DNA of 64,000 nucleotides from Streptomyces curacoi (GCF_001513975.1 NZ_KQ947992.1:62001-126000), one strand, 5' to 3'. Positions 16,437 through 25,324 are shown, counted from the stretch's first letter. Program-made: numbers and translations. Notes: a model not told the origin generated them from the sequence alone.

Positions 16437-18236
16437 ATGGCCAGGGAATTCCAACGCGGCCACAAGGCCAGGATCAGTGACCTCACCGCGGGCACGGATC
16501 TGTACGTAGGAGTACAGATCTCCGCCCCGGGACTGACCTTCGACATCAGCTGCTTCGGTCTCGACGCCGACGAACGGCTTTCGGACGACCGCTACTTCGT
16601 CTTCTTCAACCAGCCGAAGTCCCCCGAGGAGGCCATCCAGCTCCTCGGCGCCCAGGCCGGTGACACGGAGTCCTTCCGGGTCACACTCGACAAGATCCCC
16701 CCGCAGATCCAGAAACTGTCCTTCACGGCGACGATCGACGGCGCCGGACAGATGTCGCAGATCAACCCCGGATACATCCGCATCGTCGCCGGTGGCGAGG
16801 AGGTGGCCCGGTACGCCTTCGACGGCTCGGAGTTCTCCACCGAACGCGCCGTGATGCTGGGTGACTTCTATCTGAAGGACGTCTGGCGGTTCGCCGCCGT
16901 CGGGCAGGGCTTCGACGGCGGCCTCGAGGCGCTGCTGAGGAACTTCGGCGGCGAGGTCGCCGAGGAGGAGGCCCCCGCCGCCCCGCAGCAGCCGCAGACC
17001 GGGGCCGGTCCCGGCTTCGCTCCGCCCGCCCAGGCCGCCGCGCCGCCCGCGTTCGGCGCCCCGGCAGGCGCGGCCCCGGCGCCCGCGCCTGCTCCCGCCC
17101 CGGTTCCCGCACCTGCTCCGGCTCCCGCGCCCGACCCGGTCCCCCAGCCCGCCGCCCAGGGCTTCGCGCCCCCGCAGGGGACTCCGCCGCCTCCGGCCCC
17201 GGCGCCCTCGGTGCACGCCCAGCCGACCATCGTCGCGCCCGTGACGCCGCCCGGCAGCACCCCGCCGCCCCCGGCTCCGGCGCCCGCGCCCTACGGCCAG
17301 CCGGGTCCGCAGCAGCCGTACGGCCAGCCCGGGCAGCAGGCCCCGTACGGCCAGGCCCCCGCTCCGAGCGCCCCGCCGCCCCCCGGCTACGCCCAGCCCC
17401 AGGCGCCGCAGGCCCCGGCCCCGCCCCCCGGTTACGGGCAGCCGACGCCGCCTCCCGGCTACGGCCAGCCGACCCCGCCCCCGGGCTACGGCCAGCAGCC
17501 TCCCTTCGGCCAGGCCCCGGGCCAGCAGGCCCCCTACGGAGCCCCGCAGGGCGCACCGCAAGGCGCGTCTCAGGGACCCGGTGTGGCCGCGGCGCTCCAG
17601 CAGTTCAAGGAGACGCCCACCGGACAGCGCTGGACGCAGCAGAACAAGAAGCTGGTCCGGGTCGACCTCGGCATCGGCGGGCATCCCGTGCTGGCCCGGC
17701 AGGGCAGCATGGTGCTCTACCAGGGCAAGGTCGACTTCAGCTACAAGGGCGCCGGCTTCGCCGGCCGGATCGTGGGCAACGCGACCGGCCAGGAAATGCA
17801 GCTGATGCGCTGCACCGGCCAGGGCCAGGTGTTCCTCGCCGAGAACTCCACGATGCTGCACCCCATCGAGCTCCAGGGCGACGGCATCTGCGTCTCCGCG
17901 GAGAACGTCCTCGCCTTCGACGAGAGCCTCCAGTACGAGGTCCGCCGCATCGAGGGCCACGGCATCCCCGGCGGCGCGCTGTTCACGATGCAGTTCACGG
18001 GCACCGGCACGATCGTCGTGAAGACGCACGGCACGCCCGTGGTCCTCCCGGTCACGCCCACGACGTTCGCCGACTGCAACGCGGTCGTCGCCTGGTCGGC
18101 CGCCGCCCAGGTGGTCGTCTCCAGCCAGGTGCGCATGCGCCGCAACGCCTACCCCGGCGACACCGGAGAGAGCGTCAACCTCCAGTTCCGGGGCGCGCCA
18201 GGCAACTTCATCGTCGTCCAGCCGTACGAGATCTGA
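16437..18236 (+). CDS. TerD-AIM24 fusion protein
   Basis: 599 residues in three parts. Residues 1-178 are a TerD domain, the calcium-binding fold of the tellurite/stress-resistance family, with GLDADERLSDDRYFVFFNQ. Residues 179-382 are a low-complexity Pro/Ala/Gln/Gly linker containing three PPPGYGQPT-like repeats. Residues 383-599 are an AIM24 (DUF124) beta-domain starting near LVRVDLGIGGHPVLARQG. No signal or membrane segment is seen. I chose ATG 16437 because the TerD fold begins there; TAGCCT at 16388-16393 is a possible -10. Two stand-alone AIM24 genes follow 13 and 17 bases apart on the same strand. Role is unknown, presumably envelope or chemical stress. Confidence 0.88.
   Translation: MAREFQRGHKARISDLTAGTDLYVGVQISAPGLTFDISCFGLDADERLSDDRYFVFFNQPKSPEEAIQLLGAQAGDTESFRVTLDKIPPQIQKLSFTATIDGAGQMSQINPGYIRIVAGGEEVARYAFDGSEFSTERAVMLGDFYLKDVWRFAAVGQGFDGGLEALLRNFGGEVAEEEAPAAPQQPQTGAGPGFAPPAQAAAPPAFGAPAGAAPAPAPAPAPVPAPAPAPAPDPVPQPAAQGFAPPQGTPPPPAPAPSVHAQPTIVAPVTPPGSTPPPPAPAPAPYGQPGPQQPYGQPGQQAPYGQAPAPSAPPPPGYAQPQAPQAPAPPPGYGQPTPPPGYGQPTPPPGYGQQPPFGQAPGQQAPYGAPQGAPQGASQGPGVAAALQQFKETPTGQRWTQQNKKLVRVDLGIGGHPVLARQGSMVLYQGKVDFSYKGAGFAGRIVGNATGQEMQLMRCTGQGQVFLAENSTMLHPIELQGDGICVSAENVLAFDESLQYEVRRIEGHGIPGGALFTMQFTGTGTIVVKTHGTPVVLPVTPTTFADCNAVVAWSAAAQVVVSSQVRMRRNAYPGDTGESVNLQFRGAPGNFIVVQPYEI
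17421..17498 (+). repeat. 27-bp repeat encoding GYGQP motifs
   Basis: Nearly three copies of a 27-base unit encode PPPGYGQPT within the linker of the TerD-AIM24 protein (residues 329-354). More degenerate YGQP repeats extend upstream from about 17290. Regularly spaced Tyr in a Gly/Gln/Pro context is typical of flexible, self-associating low-complexity sequence. Confidence 0.8.
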
Positions 18237-18249
18237 GGGAGAGCCCGTC

Positions 18250-18930
18250 ATGAACCAGCCGCTCGCGGGCTACGCCCCCGCACCCGTCACGGCCCGCATG
18301 GAGAACCACGGCAACCACATGCTGAAGGTCGCCATGCAGACCGGGAACGACCTCCTCGCGCGCGTGGGGTCGATGGTCGCCTACGAAGGGTTCGTCCAGT
18401 ACGAGCCCAACCCGCCGGCCGTGCGCCAGATCGCCAAGGACTGGATGACCGGCGAGGGCGCGCCCCTGATGAAGTGCTCCGGCGACGGACTGCTCTACCT
18501 CGCCGACTACGGCGCCAACGTCGTCGTCATCAACCTCAACGGCGACGGCATCTCCGTCAACGCCACCAACCTGCTCGCCTTCGACGCGCACCTGACGTGG
18601 GGGGTCGAGCGGGTGAAGGGCCTGGCGAAGTTCGCCGGGCAGGGCCTGTGGAACACCAAGATCTCCGGGCAGGGCTGGGTCGCGCTGACCTCCCGGGGCA
18701 AGCCGATCGTCGTCGACTGCGGCGGCGGCGAGGACGAGACGTACGTCGACCCGGACGCGCTCGTCGCCTGGTCCCCGAACCTCAAGGTGAAGGGCAAGCG
18801 CAGCTTCAAGGCGCAGTCGCTCATCGGCCGGGGCAGCGGTGAGGCCTACCAGATGGCCTTCTCCGGCCAGGGCATCGTCGTCGTCCAGCCCAGCGAGGAC
18901 AGCACCGACCGCCTCCGGGTCCGGGGCTGA
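18250..18930 (+). CDS. AIM24 family protein
   Basis: 226 residues of the AIM24/DUF124 family, beta-rich proteins of unknown biochemical function named after a yeast mitochondrial protein. The shared opening MLKVAMQTGNDLLARVGSMV and the repeated GDG/NLLAFD segments match the C-terminal part of the preceding fusion. GAGGGAG lies 6 bases before ATG 18250. It is the second gene of a three-gene TerD/AIM24 operon. Cytosolic by sequence, with no signal peptide. Confidence 0.88.
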   Translation: MNQPLAGYAPAPVTARMENHGNHMLKVAMQTGNDLLARVGSMVAYEGFVQYEPNPPAVRQIAKDWMTGEGAPLMKCSGDGLLYLADYGANVVVINLNGDGISVNATNLLAFDAHLTWGVERVKGLAKFAGQGLWNTKISGQGWVALTSRGKPIVVDCGGGEDETYVDPDALVAWSPNLKVKGKRSFKAQSLIGRGSGEAYQMAFSGQGIVVVQPSEDSTDRLRVRG

Positions 18931-18947
18931 GGGGGAGCCAGAGAGCC

Positions 18948-19703
18948 ATGCAGAGTCCGATTTTCGCCTACAACGAGCAGCAGACCCAGGAGCGCTGGAG
19001 CCTGCAGAACAAGCAGATGCTCCGCGTCGCCCTGGAGGGACACGACGACATCCTCGCCCGCAAGGGCACGATGGTCGCCTACCAGGGACTCGTCGAGTTC
19101 GACGCCGAGTACCAGAGCAACCAGCAGGGACGCGCGCGTGCCCACACCGGCGAGGGCCTGGACCTGATGCGCTGTCACGGGCAGGGCACGGTCTACCTCG
19201 CCAACCTCAAGCAGCACGTCCACCTGGTGGACGTGGAACAGGACGGGCTGACCGTCGACAGCAGCTATGTGCTGGCGATGGACTCCTCCCTGCACCACGA
19301 GGTGATCGCCGTGGACAGCCTCTACGGCATCTCCGGCTCCGGGAAGTACCAGCTCAACATCACCGGCCGGGGCAAGGTCGCCCTCATGACCTCGGGCATG
19401 CCGCTGATGATGCAGGTGACGCCCGACAAGTACGTCAACTGTGACGCCGACGCGATCGTCGCCTGGTCCACCGCACTGCGCGTGCAGATGCAGGCCCAGA
19501 CGCACTCCTCCGGGGTGTGGCGGCGCCGTGGCAACACCGGTGAGGGCTGGGAGCTCAGCTTCATGGGCACCGGCTACGCGCTCGTCCAGCCCAGCGAGCT
19601 GCTGCCGCCGCAGAACGCCCAGATCGGCTCGGGCCTCGCCGCGCAGTACGGCATGGGGCAGCAGGGGGCCCGGGGCCAGAACCAGGGCAACGTCTGGAGC
19701 TGA
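18948..19703 (+). CDS. AIM24 family protein
   Basis: 251 residues; third AIM24 member in the operon. It shares the MLRVALEGHDDILARKGTMV opening and GTGYALVQPSE near the end. The final 30 residues are Gly/Gln-rich (GMGQQGARGQNQG), echoing the linker of the first gene. The GGGGGAG ribosome site precedes ATG 18948. A strong terminator follows. The three paralogues may form hetero-oligomers; this is inference from gene order only. Confidence 0.88.
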   Translation: MQSPIFAYNEQQTQERWSLQNKQMLRVALEGHDDILARKGTMVAYQGLVEFDAEYQSNQQGRARAHTGEGLDLMRCHGQGTVYLANLKQHVHLVDVEQDGLTVDSSYVLAMDSSLHHEVIAVDSLYGISGSGKYQLNITGRGKVALMTSGMPLMMQVTPDKYVNCDADAIVAWSTALRVQMQAQTHSSGVWRRRGNTGEGWELSFMGTGYALVQPSELLPPQNAQIGSGLAAQYGMGQQGARGQNQGNVWS

Positions 19704-19720
19704 CCGTCCGGAAAGCAGAC

Positions 19721-19755
19721 GTAAGGGGCGACCGCCATTGGCGGTCGCCCCTTAC
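19721..19755. terminator. terminator after TerD/AIM24 operon
   Basis: A perfect 16-bp stem (19721-19736 with 19740-19755) and a 3-base loop lie between the AIM24 operon and the convergent Nudix gene. It probably serves both directions. Confidence 0.85.
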
Positions 19756-19803
19756 ACATGCCTTGACTCAGAGCTTGGGCAGGCCTCAGGACCTACACCT
19801 GCC

Positions 19804-20331
19804 TCAGGTCGCCAGCCGCGCGCGCGTGGCCTCCAGCAGTCGTACGACCGACTCGTCCGCTACGTCCGCCACCTGGTCGTAGCCGAACCAGCGCACGTCG
19901 AGCGACTCGTCGCTGATCGCGTGCTCCGCGTTGGGCGGGGCCAGCACGGCGTACTGGACGTCGTAGTGCCAGTGACACGGGGCCGGGATCGGGTGCCGGT
20001 CGAGACGCACCGGGCCGCCCGGCAGCAGCGTCAGCCCCGCGACGCCGGACTCCTCCGTGGCCTCGCGCAGCGCCGCGGCCTCCAGGGCGGTGTCCTCCGG
20101 CTCGCAGTGGCCGCCCATCTGCAGCCATATCCGCAGCTTTCTGTGGAGCGTGAGCAGCACCCGGCCGCGATCGGGGTCGATCACCAGGGCGCTCGCCGTG
20201 ATGTGCCCGTCCCCGCAGGCCTTCCACAGGCCGTCCGGATGCGTCTCCAGATGCCGCAGGTAGGCCTGGCGCAGGTCCTCCTGGCCCTCGTACCCCTTGA
20301 GCACGAGGACCGCGTCGTCATAGAGGCTCAC
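19804..20331 (-). CDS. Nudix hydrolase
   Basis: 175 residues with the Nudix box GHCEPEDTALEAAALREATE followed by ESGV, and the supporting QMGGH strand. It hydrolyses a nucleoside-diphosphate-linked compound; the substrate is not predictable. Start GTG 20331 overlaps the stop of the upstream DUF2342 gene by 4 bases (GTGA), so the two are coupled. Convergent with the AIM24 operon. Confidence 0.88.
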   Translation of the reverse strand: MSLYDDAVLVLKGYEGQEDLRQAYLRHLETHPDGLWKACGDGHITASALVIDPDRGRVLLTLHRKLRIWLQMGGHCEPEDTALEAAALREATEESGVAGLTLLPGGPVRLDRHPIPAPCHWHYDVQYAVLAPPNAEHAISDESLDVRWFGYDQVADVADESVVRLLEATRARLAT

Positions 20332-21770
20332 TCGGCGTCGTCGCCCTTGTCGTCGTCCTTCTTCAGGTTCGGCTTCTCCGCGGAGCCGCCGCCGCTCGCC
20401 GCCTCACCGAGCATCTTGTCCAGCTCGGAGAAGTCGATCTGCTCGCGGTGCACGAAGCCGTCCGGGTCGTCGAGGTCGGACGCCGTCGGCAGCATGTCCG
20501 GGTGGTGCCACAGGGCGTCCCGGCCGTCGACACCGCGCGCGTCCGTGAGCGAGGCCCACAGACGGGAGGCGTCCCGCAGCCGGCGCGGGCGCAGCTCCAG
20601 GCCGATCAGCGTGGCGAACGTCTGCTCGGCCGGACCGCCCGAGGCGCGACGGCGGCGCAGGGTCTCGCGCAACGCGTCCGCGGACGACAGGCGCGGCTTC
20701 GCGGCCGCGTGCACCACCGCGTCCACCCAGCCCTCGACAAGCGCCAAGGCCGTCTCCAGACGGGCCAGGGCCGCCTTCTGCTCCGGCGTGTCCTCCGGCT
20801 GGAACATGCCCTGCTGCAGGGCGTCCTGCAACTGCTCCGGGTTCTGCGGGTCGAACTGGCCGACCACGTCCTCCAGCTTGGCGGTGTCGACCTTGATCCC
20901 GCGCGCGTAGCCGTCGACCGCGCCGAACAGGTGCGAGCGCAGCCACGGCACATGGGCGAACAGGCGCTGGTGGGCCGCCTCGCGCAGGGCGAGATACAGC
21001 CGCACCTCCTCCTTCGGCACGCCCAGGTCCTTGCCGAACGTCTCGATGTTCACCGGCAGCAGCGCGGCCTTCCCGGCCGGGCCGAGCGGCAGGCCGATGT
21101 CGGTGGAGCCGACGACCTCGCCCGCGAGCACACCGACGGCCTGCCCGATCTGCGTGCCGAACATGGCGCCGCCCATGGAGCGCATCATGCCGATCAGCGG
21201 GCCGGCCATGGCCTGCATCTCCTCCGGCAGGACGTCACCCATCGCGGTGCCGACCCGCTCGGCGACCGGGTCCACGAGCTCCTTCCACGCGGGCAGGGTC
21301 GCCTCGACCCACTCCGCGCGGCTCCAGGCGACGGCGGAGGCCGCGCCGGACGGCAGGGACGTCGCGTCGTCCAGCCACAGGTCGGCCAGCCGGACGGCTT
21401 CCTGGACGGCGGTGCGCTCGGACGGGCCCACGCTCGCGTCCTTCGTGCCGTCCGCGGTGCCCTGGGAGACCGTCTGGCGGGCGATCTGCTTGGCCATGTC
21501 CCAGTTCACCGGGCCGCCCTCGTACGAGAGCATCTGCCCCAGCTGCTGGAACGCGGCGCCCAGGTCGCTGGGGTTGAGCGAACCGAACATGGCTGCGAAG
21601 GGATTGTCGGCGCCCGGGCCGCCAAAGCCCCCGGCTCCGGGCAGCCCGCCGAAACCGAACGGGTTGGCCGGTCCCTGACCACCGCCGCTCTGCTGGTCCT
21701 TCTTCTTGCCCTCGTCGCCGTCGTCCGGCTCCTCCGGCGGAAGGCCGAATCCGAATGGGGTGTCACTCAC
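20328..21770 (-). CDS. DUF2342 zincin-like (zinc-dependent metalloprotease family) protein
   Basis: 480 residues from GTG 21770 (MSDTPFGFGL). The N-terminus is acidic and Gly/Phe-rich (GFGGLPGAGGFGGPG), then a mostly helical domain follows. It matches the actinobacterial DUF2342 family, annotated as a putative hydrolase or zinc-dependent metalloprotease, as is Rv3195 in the matching mycobacterial region. I see no HExxH; the nearest comparable segment is ALVEGWVDAVVHAA, so catalysis is uncertain. First gene of a two-gene operon with the Nudix hydrolase. Function unknown. Confidence 0.82.
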   Translation of the reverse strand: MSDTPFGFGLPPEEPDDGDEGKKKDQQSGGGQGPANPFGFGGLPGAGGFGGPGADNPFAAMFGSLNPSDLGAAFQQLGQMLSYEGGPVNWDMAKQIARQTVSQGTADGTKDASVGPSERTAVQEAVRLADLWLDDATSLPSGAASAVAWSRAEWVEATLPAWKELVDPVAERVGTAMGDVLPEEMQAMAGPLIGMMRSMGGAMFGTQIGQAVGVLAGEVVGSTDIGLPLGPAGKAALLPVNIETFGKDLGVPKEEVRLYLALREAAHQRLFAHVPWLRSHLFGAVDGYARGIKVDTAKLEDVVGQFDPQNPEQLQDALQQGMFQPEDTPEQKAALARLETALALVEGWVDAVVHAAAKPRLSSADALRETLRRRRASGGPAEQTFATLIGLELRPRRLRDASRLWASLTDARGVDGRDALWHHPDMLPTASDLDDPDGFVHREQIDFSELDKMLGEAASGGGSAEKPNLKKDDDKGDDAE

Positions 21771-21962
21771 GGGATTCCTCGGCTGGTAAGGCCACCGGCT
21801 GGCACCGGCGGCGCGACTGCCCGATAACACCACCCAGCGTAGACACCGCGAGCCGTTCGGGCCTCGGTGCTTCGCCGACTCTCGGCCTGCGGCAGGATGG
21901 ATGCCACCTGGTACGGACGCGTCCCTCGCGTTCGTACTGAAGACAACCGCTGGAGACGCCCG

Positions 21963-23081
21963 GTGAGTTCCCCTGATCCGCAGGTTCGCGCAGCGCGAAA
22001 CCAGTCAACCCCTCCCGCGCGCGGCGTGCGCGGACCCGTCGTCGCGGTGACCGGTGCCGCGTCCGGCATCGGCGCGCTGCTCACCGAGCGGCTCGTCGCG
22101 TCGGACGAGGTCAAGCAGGTCATCGCCATCGACGAGCGGCGCGGGGAGTGCGCGGCGGCGCAATGGCACATCCTGGATGTCCGGGACCCGGCCATCGCGG
22201 ACAAGCTGCGGGGCGCCGACGTGGTCGTGCACCTGGCGCTCGATCTGGATCTGGAGACGGACGCCGCCGCTCGGACGGCGTACAACGTTCGGGGGACGCA
22301 GACCGTGCTGACGGCCGCGGCGGCGGCCGGGATCCACCGGGTCGTGCTGTGCACCTCCGCGATGGTCTACGGGGCGCTGCCGGACAACGAGCTGCCGCTG
22401 TCCGAGGACGCTGAGCTGCGCGCGACGGCGGAGGCCACCGGCGTCGGGGACCTGCTGGAGATCGAGCGCCTCGCGCGCAGGGCGCCTCGGGCGCACCCGG
22501 GACTCAATGTCACCGTCGTCCGGCCGGCGGTGCTGGTGGGCGGCACCGACACCGCGCTGACCAGGTACTTCGAGTCGCCTCGGCTGCTGGTCGTGGCCGG
22601 GTCGCGGCCTGCCTGGCAGTTCTGCCATGTCGAGGATCTGTGCAGCGCCCTGGAGTACGCCGTCCTGGAGAAGGTCGAGGGGGAGCTCGCCGTCGGATGC
22701 GACGGATGGCTGGAGCAGGAGGAGGTCGAGGAGCTCAGCGGGATCCGGCGCATGGAACTGCCGTCGGCGGTCGCGCTGGGCGCGGCGGCCCGGCTGCACC
22801 GGATCGGACTGACGCCCTCTCCGGCCGGGGACCTGGCCTACACGATGTATCCGTGGGTGGTGAGCGGGAGCCGGCTCCATGACGCGGGGTGGCGCCCGCA
22901 GTGGACCAATGAGGAAGTGCTCGCGGAGCTGCTGGAGGAGGTCTCCGGACGGCACACGGTCGCCGGACGGCGGCTCGGTCGCAAGGACGCGACGGCGGCC
23001 GGCGCCGCGGGAGCCACGGTGGCCCTGCTGGGCGCGGCGGCAGTGGTGCGGCGGGCCCGGAAGGCACGGCGGCGGATCTAG
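21963..23081 (+). CDS. NAD-dependent epimerase/dehydratase (extended SDR)
   Basis: 372 residues. The Rossmann motif VTGAASGIG is near residue 26, and VVHLALD and the CTSAMVYG strand (Ser and Tyr) follow. The usual YxxxK Lys is not in register after this Tyr (YGALPDNE), so activity may be altered. The C-terminus has a hydrophobic Ala/Val-rich segment followed by Arg/Lys, which could be a membrane anchor. Start GTG 21963 gives MSSPDPQVRA. It stands alone, divergent from the DUF2342 operon across 192 bases. Confidence 0.85.
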   Translation: MSSPDPQVRAARNQSTPPARGVRGPVVAVTGAASGIGALLTERLVASDEVKQVIAIDERRGECAAAQWHILDVRDPAIADKLRGADVVVHLALDLDLETDAAARTAYNVRGTQTVLTAAAAAGIHRVVLCTSAMVYGALPDNELPLSEDAELRATAEATGVGDLLEIERLARRAPRAHPGLNVTVVRPAVLVGGTDTALTRYFESPRLLVVAGSRPAWQFCHVEDLCSALEYAVLEKVEGELAVGCDGWLEQEEVEELSGIRRMELPSAVALGAAARLHRIGLTPSPAGDLAYTMYPWVVSGSRLHDAGWRPQWTNEEVLAELLEEVSGRHTVAGRRLGRKDATAAGAAGATVALLGAAAVVRRARKARRRI

Positions 23082-23125
23082 GGCCGGTCCGGTGAGGCCT
23101 GTCCGGCGGCTCGTACTCGCGGCAC

Positions 23126-23245
23126 CGCATGCACTCGCGCCACGGCATGTACGCACTCCACGACATGTACACGCTCGACGGCATGCAGACGGCATGCAGA
23201 CGGCATGCAGGCGGCATGCAGACGGCATGCAGGCGGCATGTAGAA
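23126..23245. repeat. minisatellite: 18-bp then 11-bp GCATGC repeats
   Basis: Three degenerate 18-base units with CATG cores at 23128, 23146 and 23164 pass into six copies of an 11-base unit GGCATGCAGRC (23180-23245, last copy degenerate). The core GCATGC is its own reverse complement. No gene of its own is convincing here. It lies between the epimerase stop and moaE. Confidence 0.9.
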
Positions 23246-23321
23246 GGCTCCAACCCGCACGCGCGTGTGCCGGGCGATGACGCTATTCCCCGTCCTCGCG
23301 CGCGTGGGGCACGATGGGGCT

Positions 23322-23783
23322 ATGGCACCTACCAACGATCACCCCGGTGAGCAGGGCGCTCAGGACCCCATCAAGCTCATCGCCATCCGCGACACGGCCC
23401 TCTCCGTCGACGAGGTCTTCCAGGCCGTCGAGGACCACGCCGCCGGTGGGACCGCGTTGTTCGTGGGGACCGTGCGGAACCACGACGGGGGTGCCGATGT
23501 CGACGAGCTCGGGTACTCCTGCCATCCCAGCGCCGAGACCGAGATGCGGCGGATCGCGGAGAAGGTCGCCGCCGAGTATCCGGTGCGGGCTCTCGCGGCC
23601 GTCCATCGGGTCGGGGACCTCAGGATCGGGGATCTCGCGGTTGTCGTCGCCGTCTCCTGTCCCCATCGCGGCGAGGCCTTCGAGGCCTGCCGCAAGCTCA
23701 TCGACGATCTCAAGCACGAAGTGCCCATCTGGAAGCACCAGAAGTTCTCCGACGGCACGGAGGAGTGGGTCGGCGCCTGCTGA
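23322..23783 (+). CDS. moaE: molybdopterin synthase catalytic subunit MoaE
   Basis: 153 residues. MoaE transfers sulfur from MoaD thiocarboxylate to precursor Z in molybdenum cofactor synthesis. Family segments: GTALFVGTVRNHDGG, HRVGDLRIGD, HRGEAFEACRKLIDDLK and the C-terminal PIWKHQKFSDGTEEWVG with the active-site Lys. No other moa gene is adjacent, so MoaD must come from elsewhere. Start ATG 23322 (MAPTNDHPGE) lies just after the minisatellite. Confidence 0.95.
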   Translation: MAPTNDHPGEQGAQDPIKLIAIRDTALSVDEVFQAVEDHAAGGTALFVGTVRNHDGGADVDELGYSCHPSAETEMRRIAEKVAAEYPVRALAAVHRVGDLRIGDLAVVVAVSCPHRGEAFEACRKLIDDLKHEVPIWKHQKFSDGTEEWVGAC

Positions 23784-23911
23784 TCCGTCCGTGGTACCCG
23801 TCCACCCCACTCCGGTTGCGTAACCGCACCCCTGGCGTGAGCGTTGTCAGTGCCAGTGGTTAATCTGTTGATCAGTCAGTTGCGGTCACTCATTGGGGAT
23901 GGGAGGACGGC

Positions 23912-24076
23912 ATGGCGGCGCTCGCCTGGTTGCTGATTCCGCTTGTGGCTGCGATCGGCGCCGGTCTCTGGGGCAGTTGGGCCCACCGGACCCGGAAGGT
24001 ACGGGGTGACGGGCCGGAGCTCGACGGATATGCCCGGTTCCGCGCGGCCATGGAGAAGTCCACCTCCCGCACCTGA
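23912..24076 (+). CDS. small single-pass membrane protein, unknown function
   Basis: 54 residues: one N-terminal transmembrane helix (about residues 3-22, ALAWLLIPLVAAIGAGLW), then a basic and polar tail with GYARFRAAMEKS. GGGAGGA lies 6 bases before ATG 23912. Placed between moaE and the YlbL-type protease gene on the same strand, as in related genomes by recollection. Confidence 0.75.
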   Translation: MAALAWLLIPLVAAIGAGLWGSWAHRTRKVRGDGPELDGYARFRAAMEKSTSRT

Positions 24077-24150
24077 TCACCGGGGCGTGATCACGCTGTC
24101 GGAGGCAGCCCTGACGGGGCACTGACAGGCGTGTCACGTACTGTCGTGGC

Positions 24151-25248
24151 ATGCCACGCCGCACCGCGACGATGCTCGCCTCCACCCTGATGCTGATCGC
24201 GCTCCTGTGCGCGGGAGTGTTCATCCCCGTGCCGTACTCGGAGATGTCCCCGGGGCCGACGGTGAACACCCTCGGGGAGCACGACGGCGAGCCGGTGCTG
24301 CAGATCTCCGGGCACAGGACCTACCCGACGACCGGGCACCTCAACATGACCACCGTCCGGGTCACCAGCGCCGACTACAAGATGAACCTCGTGGAGGCCG
24401 TCTACGGGTGGCTCGCGCATGACAACAAGGTCGTGCCGCACGACACCCTCTACCCGGACGGCAAGACCGAGGAGGAGTCCACCCAGGAGAACGCCGAGGA
24501 GTTCAGCCAGTCCCAGGAGAGCGCCAAGGTCGCCGCCCTGGAGGAGCTGGACATCCCGGTGCAGAGCTGGGTGATCGTCTCGACGGTCGTCAAGGCGACC
24601 CCCGCCCAGGGCAAGCTGCACGCCGGTGATGTGATCAAGGCCGTCGACGGTACGGTCGTGAAGGAACCCGCCGACGTCGCCAAGCTCGTGACCAAGCACA
24701 AGCCGGGCCAGGACGTCGTCTTCACCATCGTGCCGGCCAAGGAGCAGGTCGCCGCCGAGAAGGAGCGCAGGGCGCCGGCGAAGACCGAGAAGGTCACGAT
24801 CAGGACCGCCGAGTCCGACGACAGCGGTGAGAAGCGCGCCATCGTGGGGATCTCCGCCGGGACCGACCACACCTTCCCGTTCACCATCGACATCAAGCTC
24901 GCCGACGTCGGCGGACCCAGCGCGGGCCTCATGTTCGCGCTCGGGCTCTACGACAAGCTCACCCCGGGCAGCCTCACCGGCGGCAAATTCGTCGCAGGCA
25001 CCGGCACCATCGACGACGACGGCAAGGTCGGCCCCATCGGTGGCATCGAGATGAAGACCATCGCCGCGCGCGACAGGGGCGCCCAGTACTTCCTCACGCC
25101 CGCCGACAACTGCGCGACCGCCGCCCGGGACGTCCCGGAGGGGCTCACCCTCGTCAAGGTCGGCACCATGAACGACGCCCTAGAGGCCCTCAAGGACATC
25201 CGCTCCGGCGACACCGCCGACCTGCCGCAGTGCACGACCAAGAGCTGA
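24151..25248 (+). CDS. YlbL-type membrane-anchored PDZ/Lon-like serine protease
   Basis: 365 residues. An N-terminal transmembrane segment (about 7-25) puts the rest outside the membrane. A PDZ domain spans about residues 125-205 (GDVIKAVDGTVVKEPADV). The C-terminal Lon-type protease domain has catalytic Ser in GGPSAGLMFAL and Lys in GGIEMKTIAA. B. subtilis YlbL and Rv3194c are relatives; substrates are mostly unknown. A large hairpin follows. Start ATG 24151 lies 6 bases after a TACTGT -10 motif, consistent with a leaderless transcript. Confidence 0.92.
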   Translation: MPRRTATMLASTLMLIALLCAGVFIPVPYSEMSPGPTVNTLGEHDGEPVLQISGHRTYPTTGHLNMTTVRVTSADYKMNLVEAVYGWLAHDNKVVPHDTLYPDGKTEEESTQENAEEFSQSQESAKVAALEELDIPVQSWVIVSTVVKATPAQGKLHAGDVIKAVDGTVVKEPADVAKLVTKHKPGQDVVFTIVPAKEQVAAEKERRAPAKTEKVTIRTAESDDSGEKRAIVGISAGTDHTFPFTIDIKLADVGGPSAGLMFALGLYDKLTPGSLTGGKFVAGTGTIDDDGKVGPIGGIEMKTIAARDRGAQYFLTPADNCATAARDVPEGLTLVKVGTMNDALEALKDIRSGDTADLPQCTTKS

Positions 25249-25273
25249 CCAAGAGCTGAAAACCAGTCCCCGG

Positions 25274-25324
25274 GTACGGCGGTGGGGGCGCCCCTCACCT
25301 CAAGGGGCGCCCCCACCGCCGTAC
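25274..25324. terminator. 22-bp-stem terminator between convergent genes
   Basis: A perfect 22-bp GC-rich stem (25274-25295 with 25303-25324) and 7-base loop separate the YlbL-type gene from the convergent PPA1309 gene. Confidence 0.88.

Noticed and set aside
23126..23245. Possible CRISPR array
   Set aside because: The repeats are 11-18 bases and contiguous, with no spacers and no cas genes nearby.
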